Shown: piece after piece, positions 17,349 through 26,300 of the stretch
How positions within the stretch are numbered: the first letter of the stretch is position 1
How the letters are laid out: each line of letters starts with the position of its first letter
NCBI GenBank assembly: GCA_016708585.1
Contig: JADJFK010000006.1
Location: 248,001-312,000, forward strand
Direction of reading: 5' to 3'
From: Sulfuritalea sp.
GTDB taxonomy: Bacteria; Pseudomonadota; Gammaproteobacteria; Burkholderiales; Rhodocyclaceae
DNA: 64,000 nt
Program-made: the position numbers and the translations under genes
Notes under the pieces: generated by a model
The model's input: only the letters and a program-made list of their open reading frames with translations
What the model was told of the DNA's origin: nothing
Databases searched by the model: none

Positions 17349-19055
17349 TCAGACCGCCTTTACCGTGATGGCGGTATCGCTTTCCTTGTCGGTCAGGTGG
17401 ATCGCACAGGCGATGCACGGATCGAAGGAGTGTATGGTGCGCAGCACTTCCAGCGGCTTCTCGGCATCGGCGATCGGCGTGTCGAGCAGGGACGCCTCGT
17501 AGGGCCCCGGTTCGTCCTTTTCGTTGCGCGGGCAGGCGTTCCAGGTCGATGGCACCACGCACTGGTAGTTCTTGATCTTGCCGTTGTCGATGACGACCCA
17601 GTGCGACAGTGCGCCGCGCGGCGCCTCGTGGAAGCCGACGCCCATCACCTCGCCCTTGGGGAAAACCGGTGCGTTGAAGGTCTTGACGTCGCCCTTGCCG
17701 ATGTTGTCCACCAGCGCCTTCCACTGCTCGCCGAGCATGTCGACCTGCACCGCGGCGGACACCGCACGCGCCGCATGGCGGCCGATGGTGGAATGCATGG
17801 CGTCCAGCCCGACCTTGGTCTTGGCCAGCGCCGAGACGGTATCGAGCGCCGCCGTGGCGTACTTCTTGGTCGGCTCGTGGCCGGCCGCGAGCATGGCCAG
17901 GACGCGCGCCAGGGGGCCGACCTGGGTCACCTTGCCGTAGAAAGTCGGCGACTTGAGCCAGGAATACTTGGCGTCGTCCTTGAAGTCGGTGTAGTTCGGT
18001 TTGGTCTCGCCCTGGTAGGGATGCAGAGCGCCGCCCTTGGAATAGTCGTACCAGGAATGCTTGACCGACTCCTCGACGCCCTTGGTGAAATACTCGTCGC
18101 CGAACTTGGTGATCGGCTTGAACTTGCCCAGGTCGCCGCCCTCGATATAGCCGCCGGGAAGGGCAAACTGGGTGCCCCTGGTGTCCATCGGAATGTCCGG
18201 CACCGCCAGGTAGTTGGTGACGCCCTTGCCGATCCTGGTCCAGTCGGCATAGAAAGCCCCGACCGCGGCGACATCGATCAGGTAGACGTTCTTGACGAAA
18301 TCGGAAAGCTCGTCGATGAAACCCTTGATCGCCATCAGGCGCTCGACGGTCAGCACCGCCTGCGAGTCGGTGGCGATCGGGTTGGCGACGCCGCCCACCG
18401 CCACGTTCTGGATGTGCGGCGTCTTGGCGCCGAGGATCGAGACGATCTTGTTGGCCTTGCGCTGAACTTCCAGCGCCTGCAGGTAGTGCGCCACCGCCAT
18501 CAGGTTGACCTCCGGCGAGAGCTTCATCGCGGGATGGCCCCAGTAGCCGTTGGTGAAAATGCCCAGCTGGCCGCCATTGACGAAATGCTTGAGCCGCTCA
18601 TGGGTCTTGCGCATTTCGTGCTTGTTGTTGAGGCTCCAGGAGGACAGGCTCTCGCCCAGCGCGGCGGCCTTGTCCGGATCGGCCTTCAAGGCCGAGGTGA
18701 CGTCGACCCAGTCCAGCGCCGAGAGGTGGTAGAAATGCACGATCTGGTCATGCACCGCATGCGCCAGGATGATCAGGTTGCGGATGTACTGCGCGTTCAG
18801 CGGCACTTCCATGTTCAGGGCATTCTCCACCGCGCGCACCGAGGTGATCGCATGGACCGTGGTGCACACGCCGCAGATGCGCTGGGTGATGGCCCAGGCG
18901 TCGCGCGGATCGCGGCCGAGCAGGATCAGTTCGACGCCGCGCCACATCTGGCCGGAGGACCACGCCTTCCTGACGCGGCCGCCGTCGACATCGACGTCGA
19001 TGCGCAGGTGGCCTTCGATGCGGGTGATGGGATCAATCGTTACGCGCTTGGACAT
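17349..19055 (-). CDS. hybC: Uptake [NiFe]-hydrogenase large subunit (Hyb type, precursor)
   Basis: 568 residues. The active-site motifs are QRICGVCTTVHA (first Cys pair, about residue 60) and DPCIACAIH (second pair). After that His come 15 residues, LTDKESDTAITVKAV, the extension cut by HybD. MSKRVTIDPITRIEGHLRIDV is a standard start. It oxidises H2 on the periplasmic face and passes electrons to HybO; it has no signal of its own and is exported with HybO by Tat. It is separated from hybB by a 241-base structured gap. Confidence 0.97.
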   Translation of the reverse strand: MSKRVTIDPITRIEGHLRIDVDVDGGRVRKAWSSGQMWRGVELILLGRDPRDAWAITQRICGVCTTVHAITSVRAVENALNMEVPLNAQYIRNLIILAHAVHDQIVHFYHLSALDWVDVTSALKADPDKAAALGESLSSWSLNNKHEMRKTHERLKHFVNGGQLGIFTNGYWGHPAMKLSPEVNLMAVAHYLQALEVQRKANKIVSILGAKTPHIQNVAVGGVANPIATDSQAVLTVERLMAIKGFIDELSDFVKNVYLIDVAAVGAFYADWTRIGKGVTNYLAVPDIPMDTRGTQFALPGGYIEGGDLGKFKPITKFGDEYFTKGVEESVKHSWYDYSKGGALHPYQGETKPNYTDFKDDAKYSWLKSPTFYGKVTQVGPLARVLAMLAAGHEPTKKYATAALDTVSALAKTKVGLDAMHSTIGRHAARAVSAAVQVDMLGEQWKALVDNIGKGDVKTFNAPVFPKGEVMGVGFHEAPRGALSHWVVIDNGKIKNYQCVVPSTWNACPRNEKDEPGPYEASLLDTPIADAEKPLEVLRTIHSFDPCIACAIHLTDKESDTAITVKAV

Positions 19056-19296
19056 TTTCTTTCTCCATCCTGAACTTCACGTGAATACAACGCAGAGCGC
19101 GCCGGGTGATATCGAGCGCAGCGAGCAAACTTTGTTCCCCGCCCCGGGGCGGGGGGGCGCAGGCGGGAATTCGCAATGCACCGCATTGCGCCGCCGTAGC
19201 CGGCCGGCTGTGCAAAGCCGGCCGTGGAACGGGGGTGGGGGGCCGCATAAACGCCGCTAGCCTTCATGATGATTGGCGAAGCCAACGTCATGACGG
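19056..19296. other. Structured gap between hybB and hybC with three GC hairpins
   Basis: No gene is seen. Three strong stems lie in a row: palindrome CCCCGCCCCGGGGCGGGG at 19137-19154, CGCAATGC-ACC-GCATTGCG at 19172-19190, and GGCCGGC-(8)-GCCGGCC at 19202-19223. The block TCGAGCGCAGCGAGC (19112-19126) plus the first palindrome recurs in opposite orientation at 34056-34097, so part of the gap is a dispersed repeat. No U-tract follows, so transcription probably continues into hybC. Confidence 0.7.
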
Positions 19297-20463
19297 CTAG
19301 TGGGTAGCGGCTTCCCGGGGCAGCACCGGGAAGCGACGGGTGATGATGATGTAACCGAGAACCTCGAGGGCGAACATGCCGGCCGTGACCAGCACCTCCG
19401 CCAGGGTCGGGAAGTAGCTGAAACCGCCGGAATCGCCGACGATGGTCTCGTAGCCGATCAGGAAGCCGTTGAGGCGCAGCATGGCGCCGCCCAGCATCAG
19501 CAGCACGCCGGCAAGGAACAGCCGCGCCGGATTGCGGCGGTTGTCCTCGGCGCCGATCAGGATCAGCGGCGCAATGAAACTCAGCATTTCGATCCAGAAG
19601 CACAACGCCTCGATCGAAGGCACGAAGGCCCTGGGCAGCGCGCCGCGGATCACCAGGTCGGCGATGCGTATCACCAGGTACACGGCGAGGAAGCCGAGCA
19701 TGATTTTCGCCAGCGGCGTCAGCAGGTGGCCTTCGATCCTGCGCCGGTAGGCGGTCGAGGTCAGGCAGGACTCGAACAGCACCACCGCATAGCCCATGGT
19801 GATGGCGCTCAACAGGTAGAGCGCGGGCTGGATCGGCGTTTGCCACAGCGGATGGATCTGCACCCCGAGCACCACCAGCAGCGTCCCCAGCGAGGACTGG
19901 TGCATCATCGGCAGCAGGGTGCCCAGCGCGATGATGAAGAACATCGCCCTGCCTACCTTCTTCTTCAGCTCGAGCTTGCCCTGCTGCTCGAGGATCACCG
20001 GCGAGAACTCGATCCACATCACGACGATGTAAAGCGAGATGCACACCGCCACCTCGAACATCACCGAATTCAGGTTGATGGACCAGGGATTGAACATGTG
20101 CCAGACGTTCCAGGGGCGCCCCAGGTCGAAGATGACGCCGGCACCGGCCAGGGTATAGCCGAACAGGCTGGCGAGGAGCGCCGGTCGCACCAGCGGGTGA
20201 TATTCCCCCTTGTTGAAGATGTAGACCAGCATCGCCACCGAGAAACCGCCGCAGGCGAAGGCCGAGCCGATGACGACATCGACCACCACCCAGATGCCCC
20301 AGGGATAGCCATCGTTGAGCGCGGTGACGGAGCCGAGGCCGAACAGGAAGCGCACCATCAGGATCGCCACCATCAGGGCGATCAGCACGCCGCAGGTCAG
20401 GGTGAGCGCATTGACCAGGCTGCCGCCGACCGGCGCGGGCGCCGCATGATTGTGGTTGGCCAT
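19297..20463 (-). CDS. hybB: HybB/NrfD-family membrane quinone-reducing subunit
   Basis: 388 residues with about ten hydrophobic helices, for example LVNALTLTCGVLIALMVAILMV, VFIIALG-type segments and LGFLAVYLVIRIADLVIRG. It belongs to the NrfD/HybB superfamily, which carries electrons from a periplasmic ferredoxin-like subunit to the quinone pool. There are no cofactor cysteines. It lies two bases after hybA. A HybOABC arrangement without a cytochrome b marks the enzyme as Hyb type (group 1c-like). Confidence 0.93.
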   Translation of the reverse strand: MANHNHAAPAPVGGSLVNALTLTCGVLIALMVAILMVRFLFGLGSVTALNDGYPWGIWVVVDVVIGSAFACGGFSVAMLVYIFNKGEYHPLVRPALLASLFGYTLAGAGVIFDLGRPWNVWHMFNPWSINLNSVMFEVAVCISLYIVVMWIEFSPVILEQQGKLELKKKVGRAMFFIIALGTLLPMMHQSSLGTLLVVLGVQIHPLWQTPIQPALYLLSAITMGYAVVLFESCLTSTAYRRRIEGHLLTPLAKIMLGFLAVYLVIRIADLVIRGALPRAFVPSIEALCFWIEMLSFIAPLILIGAEDNRRNPARLFLAGVLLMLGGAMLRLNGFLIGYETIVGDSGGFSYFPTLAEVLVTAGMFALEVLGYIIITRRFPVLPREAATH

Positions 20464-20465
20464 GA

Positions 20466-21521
20466 TCAGGTTCCCTCCTTGCCGGATTCATCATCCTCCG
20501 GCTTGACATTGCGCTTGGCGACGAACGTCATCGCACCAAGAACGGCGAAGGGCATCAGCAGCCCGCCGTACAGCGTGTGCTGGATGGTTTCCGACATCGC
20601 CGCCGCGGCATCGGGCGGCAGGTCGGGCATGCCCAGCTTCTGGAAATTCACTCCCGACAGCTTGAGCACCTGGGTGCCGCCGTACTCCTTCTCGCCATAG
20701 ACATGCTGCAGGTACTTGCCGGCCTGGGTTTCATAGCTCTGGTCCGGCTCGTCGCGCCAACCGGCGCGCATCATCACGCCCTTGCCGTCCGGCTTGCCCT
20801 GCAGAGCCTTTTCCTGGGCGTGGCGCAGGTGCCCGCGCGGAAAACGGTTCATCTCGCCCGGCTTCATGGCCAGCCGGCGCTTGGCCTCTTCAAGCAGGAC
20901 CGAAGTCTTGCCGAACAGCGTGGCGCCGGTCGGGCAGACCTCGGCGCAGGCCGAGTAATGGCCGTCCTTGTGGCGGTGGCGGCACAGCTCGCACTTGCCG
21001 ATGCGGCCGGTGGGCGAATCGTACTGGTACTTGGGAATGCCGAAGGGGCAGGCGGCGACGCAATAGCGGCAGCCGATGCACTTGTCGGGGTTGTAGCCGA
21101 CGACGCCGGTCACCGGGTCCTTGGTCATCGCCGACACCGGGCAGGCCGAGACACAGGACGGGTCGCCGCAGTGCATGCAGGAGGTCTTCATGAAGGCGAA
21201 GCCGTTGGTCTCCTGGTCCTTGGCATCCATGGTGCCGTTGCGGTACATCTTGATCAGGTTGAAGGTATAGCCCGAAGTGTCGAGCGGCGTGTCCCACAGG
21301 TGATCTGCGGTGGAAAACTCAGGAGGGTTTTCATTGGCGGCCTTGCAGGCCGCGACGCAGGCCTTGCAACCCACGCAGAGGGTACTGTCGTAGAGCAGGC
21401 CCAGGGCTTCGGGCGGACGCGGGCGGGTTTCACGCGCCAGGACGGGAGTCGCCACGGCGCCGGCGGTGGCCGCCGCGCTACCCGCCAGCACCCCCTTCAG
21501 AAAGTCGCGCCGGGTACCCAT
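20466..21521 (-). CDS. hybA: HybA: periplasmic 4x[4Fe-4S] electron-transfer subunit
   Basis: 351 residues. The N-terminus MGTRRDFLKGVLAGSAAATAGA is a twin-arginine signal. Cysteine motifs follow in order: CVGCKACVAACK, CMHCGDPSCVSACP, CIGCRYCVAACPFG, CELCRHR and CAEVCPTGA, enough for four clusters. A C-terminal helix (YGGLLMPFAVLGAMTFVA) anchors it. It links HybO to HybB. Its ATG lies two bases after the hybO stop. Confidence 0.95.
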   Translation of the reverse strand: MGTRRDFLKGVLAGSAAATAGAVATPVLARETRPRPPEALGLLYDSTLCVGCKACVAACKAANENPPEFSTADHLWDTPLDTSGYTFNLIKMYRNGTMDAKDQETNGFAFMKTSCMHCGDPSCVSACPVSAMTKDPVTGVVGYNPDKCIGCRYCVAACPFGIPKYQYDSPTGRIGKCELCRHRHKDGHYSACAEVCPTGATLFGKTSVLLEEAKRRLAMKPGEMNRFPRGHLRHAQEKALQGKPDGKGVMMRAGWRDEPDQSYETQAGKYLQHVYGEKEYGGTQVLKLSGVNFQKLGMPDLPPDAAAAMSETIQHTLYGGLLMPFAVLGAMTFVAKRNVKPEDDESGKEGT

Positions 21522-21523
21522 GA

Positions 21524-22729
21524 TCAGGCTCCGGCCTTGTCGTCGGCGGATTTACCGGCGGCTTTGGCACGCTCGGCCTCCTCGGCGGCGTGGGACAGGC
21601 CCAGGTTGCGGGTCAGCATCACGGCAGCACCCGCGGCGGCGCCGGCCACCGCAGCCACCGCCGCGGCGGATGCGAAGGAAGCGGCCTTGCCCTGCTCTTC
21701 GACGATGCGCGGATATTGCAGCGGCGGCGCGACGTTGAGCATTTTGGCGACCTGGTGGATCGGCTTGGTGAAGCCGACGCCTTTTTCGGTGCAGCCGATG
21801 CAGGGATGGCCGCAGCCGACCGGCCAGTTGTTCTCGCCGGCATCGCCGAAACCCAGGGTCGAGCAGTTGGCATAGGTCTCGGGGCCCTTGCAGCCCAGCT
21901 TGTAAAGGCAGTAGCCCTGGCGGTGGCCGGAATCGCCGAACTCCATGGCGAAGCGGCCGGCGTCGAAATGGGCGCGCCGTTCGCAGTTTTCGTGGATCAG
22001 GCGCGAGTAGGCAAACTTGGGGCGACCCAGCTTGTCGAGTTCCGGCAGCTTGCCGAAGGTGAGGAAATGCACCACGGCGGCGAGGAAGTTATAGGGGTTG
22101 GGCGGACAGCCGGGGATGGTCATCACCGGCTTGCCAAGAATTTCCGCAACGCCGGCGGAGCCGGTCGGACTCGAATCGGCGCCGGAGATCGAGGGAATCG
22201 TCGAGGGCATGCCGCCCCAGGAGGCGCAGGAACCGATGGCAATCACCGCGGCGGCGTCGGCCGCGCATTCCTTGACCATGTCGATCGCGGTCTGGCCGCC
22301 GATCTTGCAGTAGATGCCGTTGGCCTTGGTCGGGATCGCGCCTTCCACCACCAGCACGTACTTGCCCTTGTTGGCCTTCATCGCCGCCTTGCGCGCGGCT
22401 TCGGCCTGGTGGCCTGCGGCAGCCATCAGGGTCTCGTGGTAGTCAAGCGAGATGACGTCGAGGATGAGTTTTTCCAGGGTCGGATGCTCGGCGCGCAACA
22501 GCGACTCGGAGCAACCCGTGCATTCCTGGAAGTGCAGCCAGATCACCGACGGCCGTTTTGCGGCTTCCACCGCCTTGGCCACGGCGGCCTCCGCTCCGGC
22601 CGGCAAACCCATGGTCGCCGCGAGCGTCGCGCAGAACTGCAGGAATTCGCGCCGCGGCATTTCCAGGCGTTTCTCGACGTCCTGCAGCGTCTTGCGGCTG
22701 GTGTCGAAAATATCGTTCATGTTGCCCAT
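21524..22729 (-). CDS. hybO: Uptake [NiFe]-hydrogenase small subunit
   Basis: 401 residues from the ATG at 22729, chosen because GGAGG lies 11 bases upstream; in-frame starts exist at 22759 and 22720. The Tat motif is MPRREFLQFCATLAA. Cluster ligands are HFQECTGCSESLL, IGSCASWGGM, GCPPNPYNF and the distal His/Cys set through CIGCTEKGVGF. The positions that are extra cysteines in O2-tolerant hydrogenases (CTCC; GSCASWGC) are Gly here, so the proximal cluster is the standard, O2-sensitive kind. A C-terminal Ala-rich helix anchors the enzyme. Confidence 0.95.
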   Translation of the reverse strand: MGNMNDIFDTSRKTLQDVEKRLEMPRREFLQFCATLAATMGLPAGAEAAVAKAVEAAKRPSVIWLHFQECTGCSESLLRAEHPTLEKLILDVISLDYHETLMAAAGHQAEAARKAAMKANKGKYVLVVEGAIPTKANGIYCKIGGQTAIDMVKECAADAAAVIAIGSCASWGGMPSTIPSISGADSSPTGSAGVAEILGKPVMTIPGCPPNPYNFLAAVVHFLTFGKLPELDKLGRPKFAYSRLIHENCERRAHFDAGRFAMEFGDSGHRQGYCLYKLGCKGPETYANCSTLGFGDAGENNWPVGCGHPCIGCTEKGVGFTKPIHQVAKMLNVAPPLQYPRIVEEQGKAASFASAAAVAAVAGAAAGAAVMLTRNLGLSHAAEEAERAKAAGKSADDKAGA

Positions 22730-22786
22730 GTCTGCTGTCCCCTCCAAGAGCCAGGCCACGTGCGGACCTGATTACAGGGAAGCTAC

Positions 22787-22802
22787 TGCAAGTCTTGGGC
22801 CA
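22787..22802 (-). promoter_or_regulatory. Sigma-54 promoter of the hyb-hyp-hox operon
   Basis: Minus strand TGGCCCAAGACTTGCA fits the -24/-12 pattern: GG, exactly ten bases, GC, flanked by TTGG and TTGCA. Transcription would start near 22776, about 47 bases before hybO. HoxA, encoded in the same operon, is a sigma-54 activator, so autoregulated H2-dependent expression is expected. Confidence 0.75.
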
Positions 22803-22828
22803 ATATATAAAGCTGAATTATAAGTAGT

Positions 22829-22874
22829 GTAATTAGTGTATTACGATACTTATCTAATGTGTTGCATTACATTA
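22829..22874. promoter_or_regulatory. AT-rich palindromes upstream of the hyb promoter
   Basis: Two interrupted inverted repeats, GTAAT-(6)-ATTAC (22829-22844) and TAATGT-(8)-ACATTA (22855-22874), lie in a markedly AT-rich stretch 27-87 bases upstream of the sigma-54 element. This is where HoxA or IHF would bind. Which protein uses which site cannot be told from sequence. Confidence 0.45.
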
Positions 22875-22879
22875 AATGG

Positions 22880-24097
22880 TTAGCATGTTTCCACATGACT
22901 AACCACATGTTCCACGGGATGCCTTCGAAAAATCCGCCAAAGCGCAAGGTCGTAGGCAATCTTGAGGCATCCGCAGGCGACCAGCGGCGCCGCCAGCCAG
23001 CCGCCGGCGAACAGGGCGCCGCCCAGCATCGGGCCCAACGCCGCGGCGAGGCTGCGCGGCACGGCGGTGAAGCTGGCCGCCGCCGCGCGCTCGCCCGGCG
23101 TAACCACCGCCATGACATAGGCCGAGCGCGCCGGCACGTCCATCTGCGACAGCGCTGCACGCACCAGCAGCAGGCCCATGGCCCAGGCCATGTCCGCTGC
23201 CAGGGCGGCGAGGATCAGGAAGGCGCTGGCCGGGATGTGGGTGAATACCATGGTGTTGATCAGGCCGATGCGGCGGGCCAGCCAGGGCGCCGCGAGTTGC
23301 GAGAGGGCGCCCAGCAGCCCGGACCAGAAAAAGAAGGCACCCGCCGCCGCCAGCGAGAGTCCGAAGCGCTCGAACAGCCACAGCGCCAGCAACGAATTCA
23401 CCACCAGCCCGCCGGCGAAGGCATCCACCGAGAACAGCAGCGCCAGACGGACGACGACACCGCGCGAGGGGCCCAGCGGCGCTGGCGCCGGCAAGGTCGC
23501 GTGCGCCTGCGGCATCGGGATGCGCGCATACAGCCGCCAGATCAGCAGGCCGACGGCGGCATAGGCGAGGAACATGCCGCGCAGGGCGTCGAGCCGATCG
23601 ACGCCGGCAGCGGCCAGCAGGTCCGGCAGGCCGGCGGCCAAGGCGCCTGCCGCAGCGCACAGGGCCCCGACCAGGCTGTAGCGGGCGAAGATCCGCGTGC
23701 GGTCCATGCCCTCGCCCACCTGCGCCAGGCGCGCGTGCTCCAGCGGCAGGAACACGCTGACATCGCCCGAGCCGGGATTCAGCGTGCCGAAAAAGGCCAC
23801 CAGCAGCAGCGGCCAGAAGCCTGTCAGCCCGGCGAAACCCAGTCCGGTGGCGGCCATCAGAAGGGCAGCACCGAGCAGCAGCGAGCGCTGCGACGCGCGG
23901 TGACCCCAGGCGCCCAGCGCCAGCGTCGCCAGCGCCGAGCCGAGCAGGGTCGCCGTGCTCAGCACGCCGACTTCCCATACGCCATGGCCGAGCGCCAGCA
24001 GGTAGGCCGGCAGCAGCACCGCGAGGCAGCCATCGACGCCGGCGCGCAGGCCGCGCCCGAGCAGCAGCAGGCGCAACTCGCGTCGGGCGGCGCTCAT
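22880..24097 (-). CDS. Major facilitator superfamily transporter
   Basis: 405 residues with twelve predicted membrane segments and cytoplasmic loop signatures such as GAWGHRASQR and DRTRIFARYSLVGAL. The ATG at 24097 overlaps the stop of the ChrB-like gene, so it belongs to the chromate-gene operon. Substrate unknown; the context suggests inorganic oxyanion or efflux duty, but nothing in the sequence proves it. It ends only about 80 bases before the hyb promoter and reads toward it. Confidence 0.8.
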   Translation of the reverse strand: MSAARRELRLLLLGRGLRAGVDGCLAVLLPAYLLALGHGVWEVGVLSTATLLGSALATLALGAWGHRASQRSLLLGAALLMAATGLGFAGLTGFWPLLLVAFFGTLNPGSGDVSVFLPLEHARLAQVGEGMDRTRIFARYSLVGALCAAAGALAAGLPDLLAAAGVDRLDALRGMFLAYAAVGLLIWRLYARIPMPQAHATLPAPAPLGPSRGVVVRLALLFSVDAFAGGLVVNSLLALWLFERFGLSLAAAGAFFFWSGLLGALSQLAAPWLARRIGLINTMVFTHIPASAFLILAALAADMAWAMGLLLVRAALSQMDVPARSAYVMAVVTPGERAAAASFTAVPRSLAAALGPMLGGALFAGGWLAAPLVACGCLKIAYDLALWRIFRRHPVEHVVSHVETC

Positions 24098-24549
24098 TTC
24101 ATGCCGAGAAAGCGCCCGATCTGCTGCAGCGGCGTGTCGGCGCACCAGGCGTAGAGCGCGTCGTAGATGACCATGCCGTGCTTCAGCATCGTGTGGTCGT
24201 CGGCGAAATTGAGCGAGAGGCCTTTCGATATCGCCAACAGGCCGTGGGATTCCTTCGCCAGTTGCGGCATGCCGCAGTCGGCGGCGCGCACGATCAGCGC
24301 CAGCTTGTCCAGCGCGGCATCCTTGATCCGGAACTTGGCGATGAAGGCGTCGAAGCTGCATTTCTCCCCATGGTGGCCGAGCTCGACGCCCGGCACGTCA
24401 TAGGGAATCGCGCCGGTTTCGGCGGCAATCTTCATGACATCGCCGCCCGGCACGTAGAGGAACTCGGGGCTTTCGTCGATGAAGCGCGCCACCAGCCAGG
24501 GGCAGGCGATGCGGTCGATCTTCGGACGTTCGCGGGTGATCCATTTCAT
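24094..24549 (-). CDS. ChrB C-terminal-domain protein (chromate-resistance associated)
   Basis: 151 residues, MKWITRERPKIDRIACPWLVARFID..., matching the C-terminal domain of ChrB-type proteins; PGVELGHHGEKCSFDAFI and IVRAADCGMPQLAKESHGLLAIS are conserved blocks. The N-terminal regulatory domain of full-length ChrB is absent, so it probably does not act as the DNA-binding regulator. It follows chrA by 6 bases. Confidence 0.8.
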   Translation of the reverse strand: MKWITRERPKIDRIACPWLVARFIDESPEFLYVPGGDVMKIAAETGAIPYDVPGVELGHHGEKCSFDAFIAKFRIKDAALDKLALIVRAADCGMPQLAKESHGLLAISKGLSLNFADDHTMLKHGMVIYDALYAWCADTPLQQIGRFLGMK

Positions 24550-24555
24550 GGCGGC

Positions 24556-25893
24556 TTACCTCACCAACGACAGTCCCAGGCCCAGCAGCGCGCAGATGCC
24601 GATCACCTTCATGATGTCCTGCTTGTACTTCCACAGTGCGACGAAGGCGGCCGCGGCAATCAGCACGGCCAGGCCTTCGAAGGGTCCGCCGAAGGGGGCG
24701 GCCGGGGTGGCCTGCGGCCAGAAGGTATGCCAGGCAAAGAAGGCGGCGAGGTTCACGATCACGCCGACCACGGCGGCGGTGATGCCGGTCAGCGGCGCGG
24801 TGAATTTGATGTCGTCGCGCGAGGCCTCGACCAGCGGGCCGCCGGCGATGATGAACAGGAAGCTGGGCAGGAAGGTGAAGAAGGTTGCCACCGCCGCACC
24901 CGCCAGGCCCGAGGCGACCGGGCCGCCGGCTACCGTCTTGGCCACGCCGCCGAGGTAGCCCACCCAGGTCACGATCATGATCAGCGGCCCCGGCGTGGTT
25001 TCGCCCAGCGCCAGGCCATCCATCATCTGCGGGCCGGTGAGCCAGGCGTACTGCTCGACGCCGCCCTGATACACGTAGGGCAGCACGGCGTAGGCGCCGC
25101 CAATGGTGAGGAAGGCCGCCTTGGTGAAGAACTCGCCCATGTGGTAGAGGTCGGCGTTGCCGCGCAGCGCCAGGAGCATTGCGGCGCCGACGGCGACGAA
25201 AGCGAAGGTGGTCAGGGCCAGCTTGGCCAAAGACAACTTCGCGTGCGGCGGCGGTGGCGTGTCGTCGTCGATCAGCGCCGGGCCGTAGCCCTTGTTGCCG
25301 CCGCCATGGCCGCCGCCACCGGAAAACTTCGCCGGCAGCAGCTTGCCGCCGATGGCGCCGAGGATGCCCGCCGCCAGCACGATCCAGGGAAAGCCGATGT
25401 CGAAGAAGAAAATGCCGACGAAGGCGGCGGCTGAGATCGCCAGCAGCAGGCCGTTCCTGATCGCGCGCGAGCCGATGCGCCAGGCGGCGAACAGCACCAC
25501 GGCCACCACGGCAGGCTTGATGCCCTGGAACACGCCCTGCACCAGCGGCAGGTCGCCGAAGGCCAGATACAGCCCGGCCAATAGCGAGAGCAGGAAGAAG
25601 GCAGGCAGGAAGAACAGCAGCCCGGCCATCAGCCCGCCGCGCAGGCCGTGCAGCAGCCAGCCGGTGTAGATCGCCAACTGGCAGGCTTCCGGCCCCGGCA
25701 GCAGCATGCAGTAGTTGAGCGCGTGCAGGAAGCGGTGCTCGGAAATCCAGCGTCGGCGCTCGACCAGCTCCTGGTGCATGATGGCGATCTGCCCGGCCGG
25801 CCCGCCGAAGCTGATGAAGCCGAGCTTGAACCAGAAGCGCAGGGCTTCCATGAAAGTCGGCGCTGGCGGCACGGCGATTGCTGCTTCCTGCAT
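24556..25893 (-). CDS. chrA: ChrA chromate transporter (two-domain)
   Basis: 445 residues made of two CHR domains. The first has FWFKLGFISFGGPAGQIAIMHQE and NYCMLLPGPEACQLAIYTGWLLHG; the second has FFTKAAFLTIGGAYAVLPYV and LGETTPGPLIMIVTWVGYLGG. About ten membrane helices and a Gly-rich linker (GGGGHGGGNKG) are visible. ChrA exports chromate. The N-terminal AIAVPPAPTFMEA contains a repeat copy in frame, ahead of the first conserved segment. Confidence 0.92.
   Translation of the reverse strand: MQEAAIAVPPAPTFMEALRFWFKLGFISFGGPAGQIAIMHQELVERRRWISEHRFLHALNYCMLLPGPEACQLAIYTGWLLHGLRGGLMAGLLFFLPAFFLLSLLAGLYLAFGDLPLVQGVFQGIKPAVVAVVLFAAWRIGSRAIRNGLLLAISAAAFVGIFFFDIGFPWIVLAAGILGAIGGKLLPAKFSGGGGHGGGNKGYGPALIDDDTPPPPHAKLSLAKLALTTFAFVAVGAAMLLALRGNADLYHMGEFFTKAAFLTIGGAYAVLPYVYQGGVEQYAWLTGPQMMDGLALGETTPGPLIMIVTWVGYLGGVAKTVAGGPVASGLAGAAVATFFTFLPSFLFIIAGGPLVEASRDDIKFTAPLTGITAAVVGVIVNLAAFFAWHTFWPQATPAAPFGGPFEGLAVLIAAAAFVALWKYKQDIMKVIGICALLGLGLSLVR
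25852..25875 (-). repeat. Short dispersed repeat, copy 7 (5' end of chrA)
   Basis: 22 of 24 bases match the consensus on the minus strand. It provides codons of the variable chrA N-terminus (AVPPAPTF), before the conserved FGGP core. Confidence 0.65.
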
Positions 25894-26300
25894 TTGACGG
25901 CTCCTTCAGGCGATTTCGGCCGCACCCGTGAAAGGCGCCAGACCGGCGAAATGGCGAAAAGCCCGTTTCGGCAGGATCACCAAAAGGGGCTTTTCGCTTG
26001 ACGCTTTAGCCGGACTTGTAATGCGCCCGCAAGCTGAGACTCAAATCGGCGCTGCCCACCAGGGGCTGGAGTCAGCAAGACTCCGGATCAAGGGGTAAAA
26101 CACTAGGTCGCGAATTTTGGTTCAGCGCTAAGTTCCTCCCGAAGATGCCTTCAAGTCGAACGCGGATTCAATGTATGCCTCCGCGTGCGCAATGTCAAAT
26201 CGAATCCGGGCACGACCGTGTTGCGTCCGTCCGATTCGCCGACCTTCCCTGTCCAACGGCCGATCTGTAGTCTAATGTGGCCCACTTTTCATAAACCGCC
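25894..26300. other. Divergent gap between chrA and yaeQ with an 11-bp inverted repeat
   Basis: No gene is seen in 407 bases between divergent genes, so it must hold both promoters. GCGAAAAGCCC at 25954-25964 is repeated exactly inverted at 25987-25997 (22-base loop), about 60-105 bases upstream of chrA. It could be an operator or a leader hairpin of the chr operon. I could not assign a specific promoter for yaeQ. Confidence 0.5.

Noticed and set aside
19056..19296. The hybB-hybC hairpins as an intrinsic terminator
   Set aside because: No T-run after any stem, and HybC must be made together with HybO/A/B.
23952..23975. Further copy of the dispersed repeat in the MFS gene
   Set aside because: Only about 19 of 24 matches with the mismatches clustered in the middle; the encoded EVGVLSTATLLGS is normal for MFS proteins.
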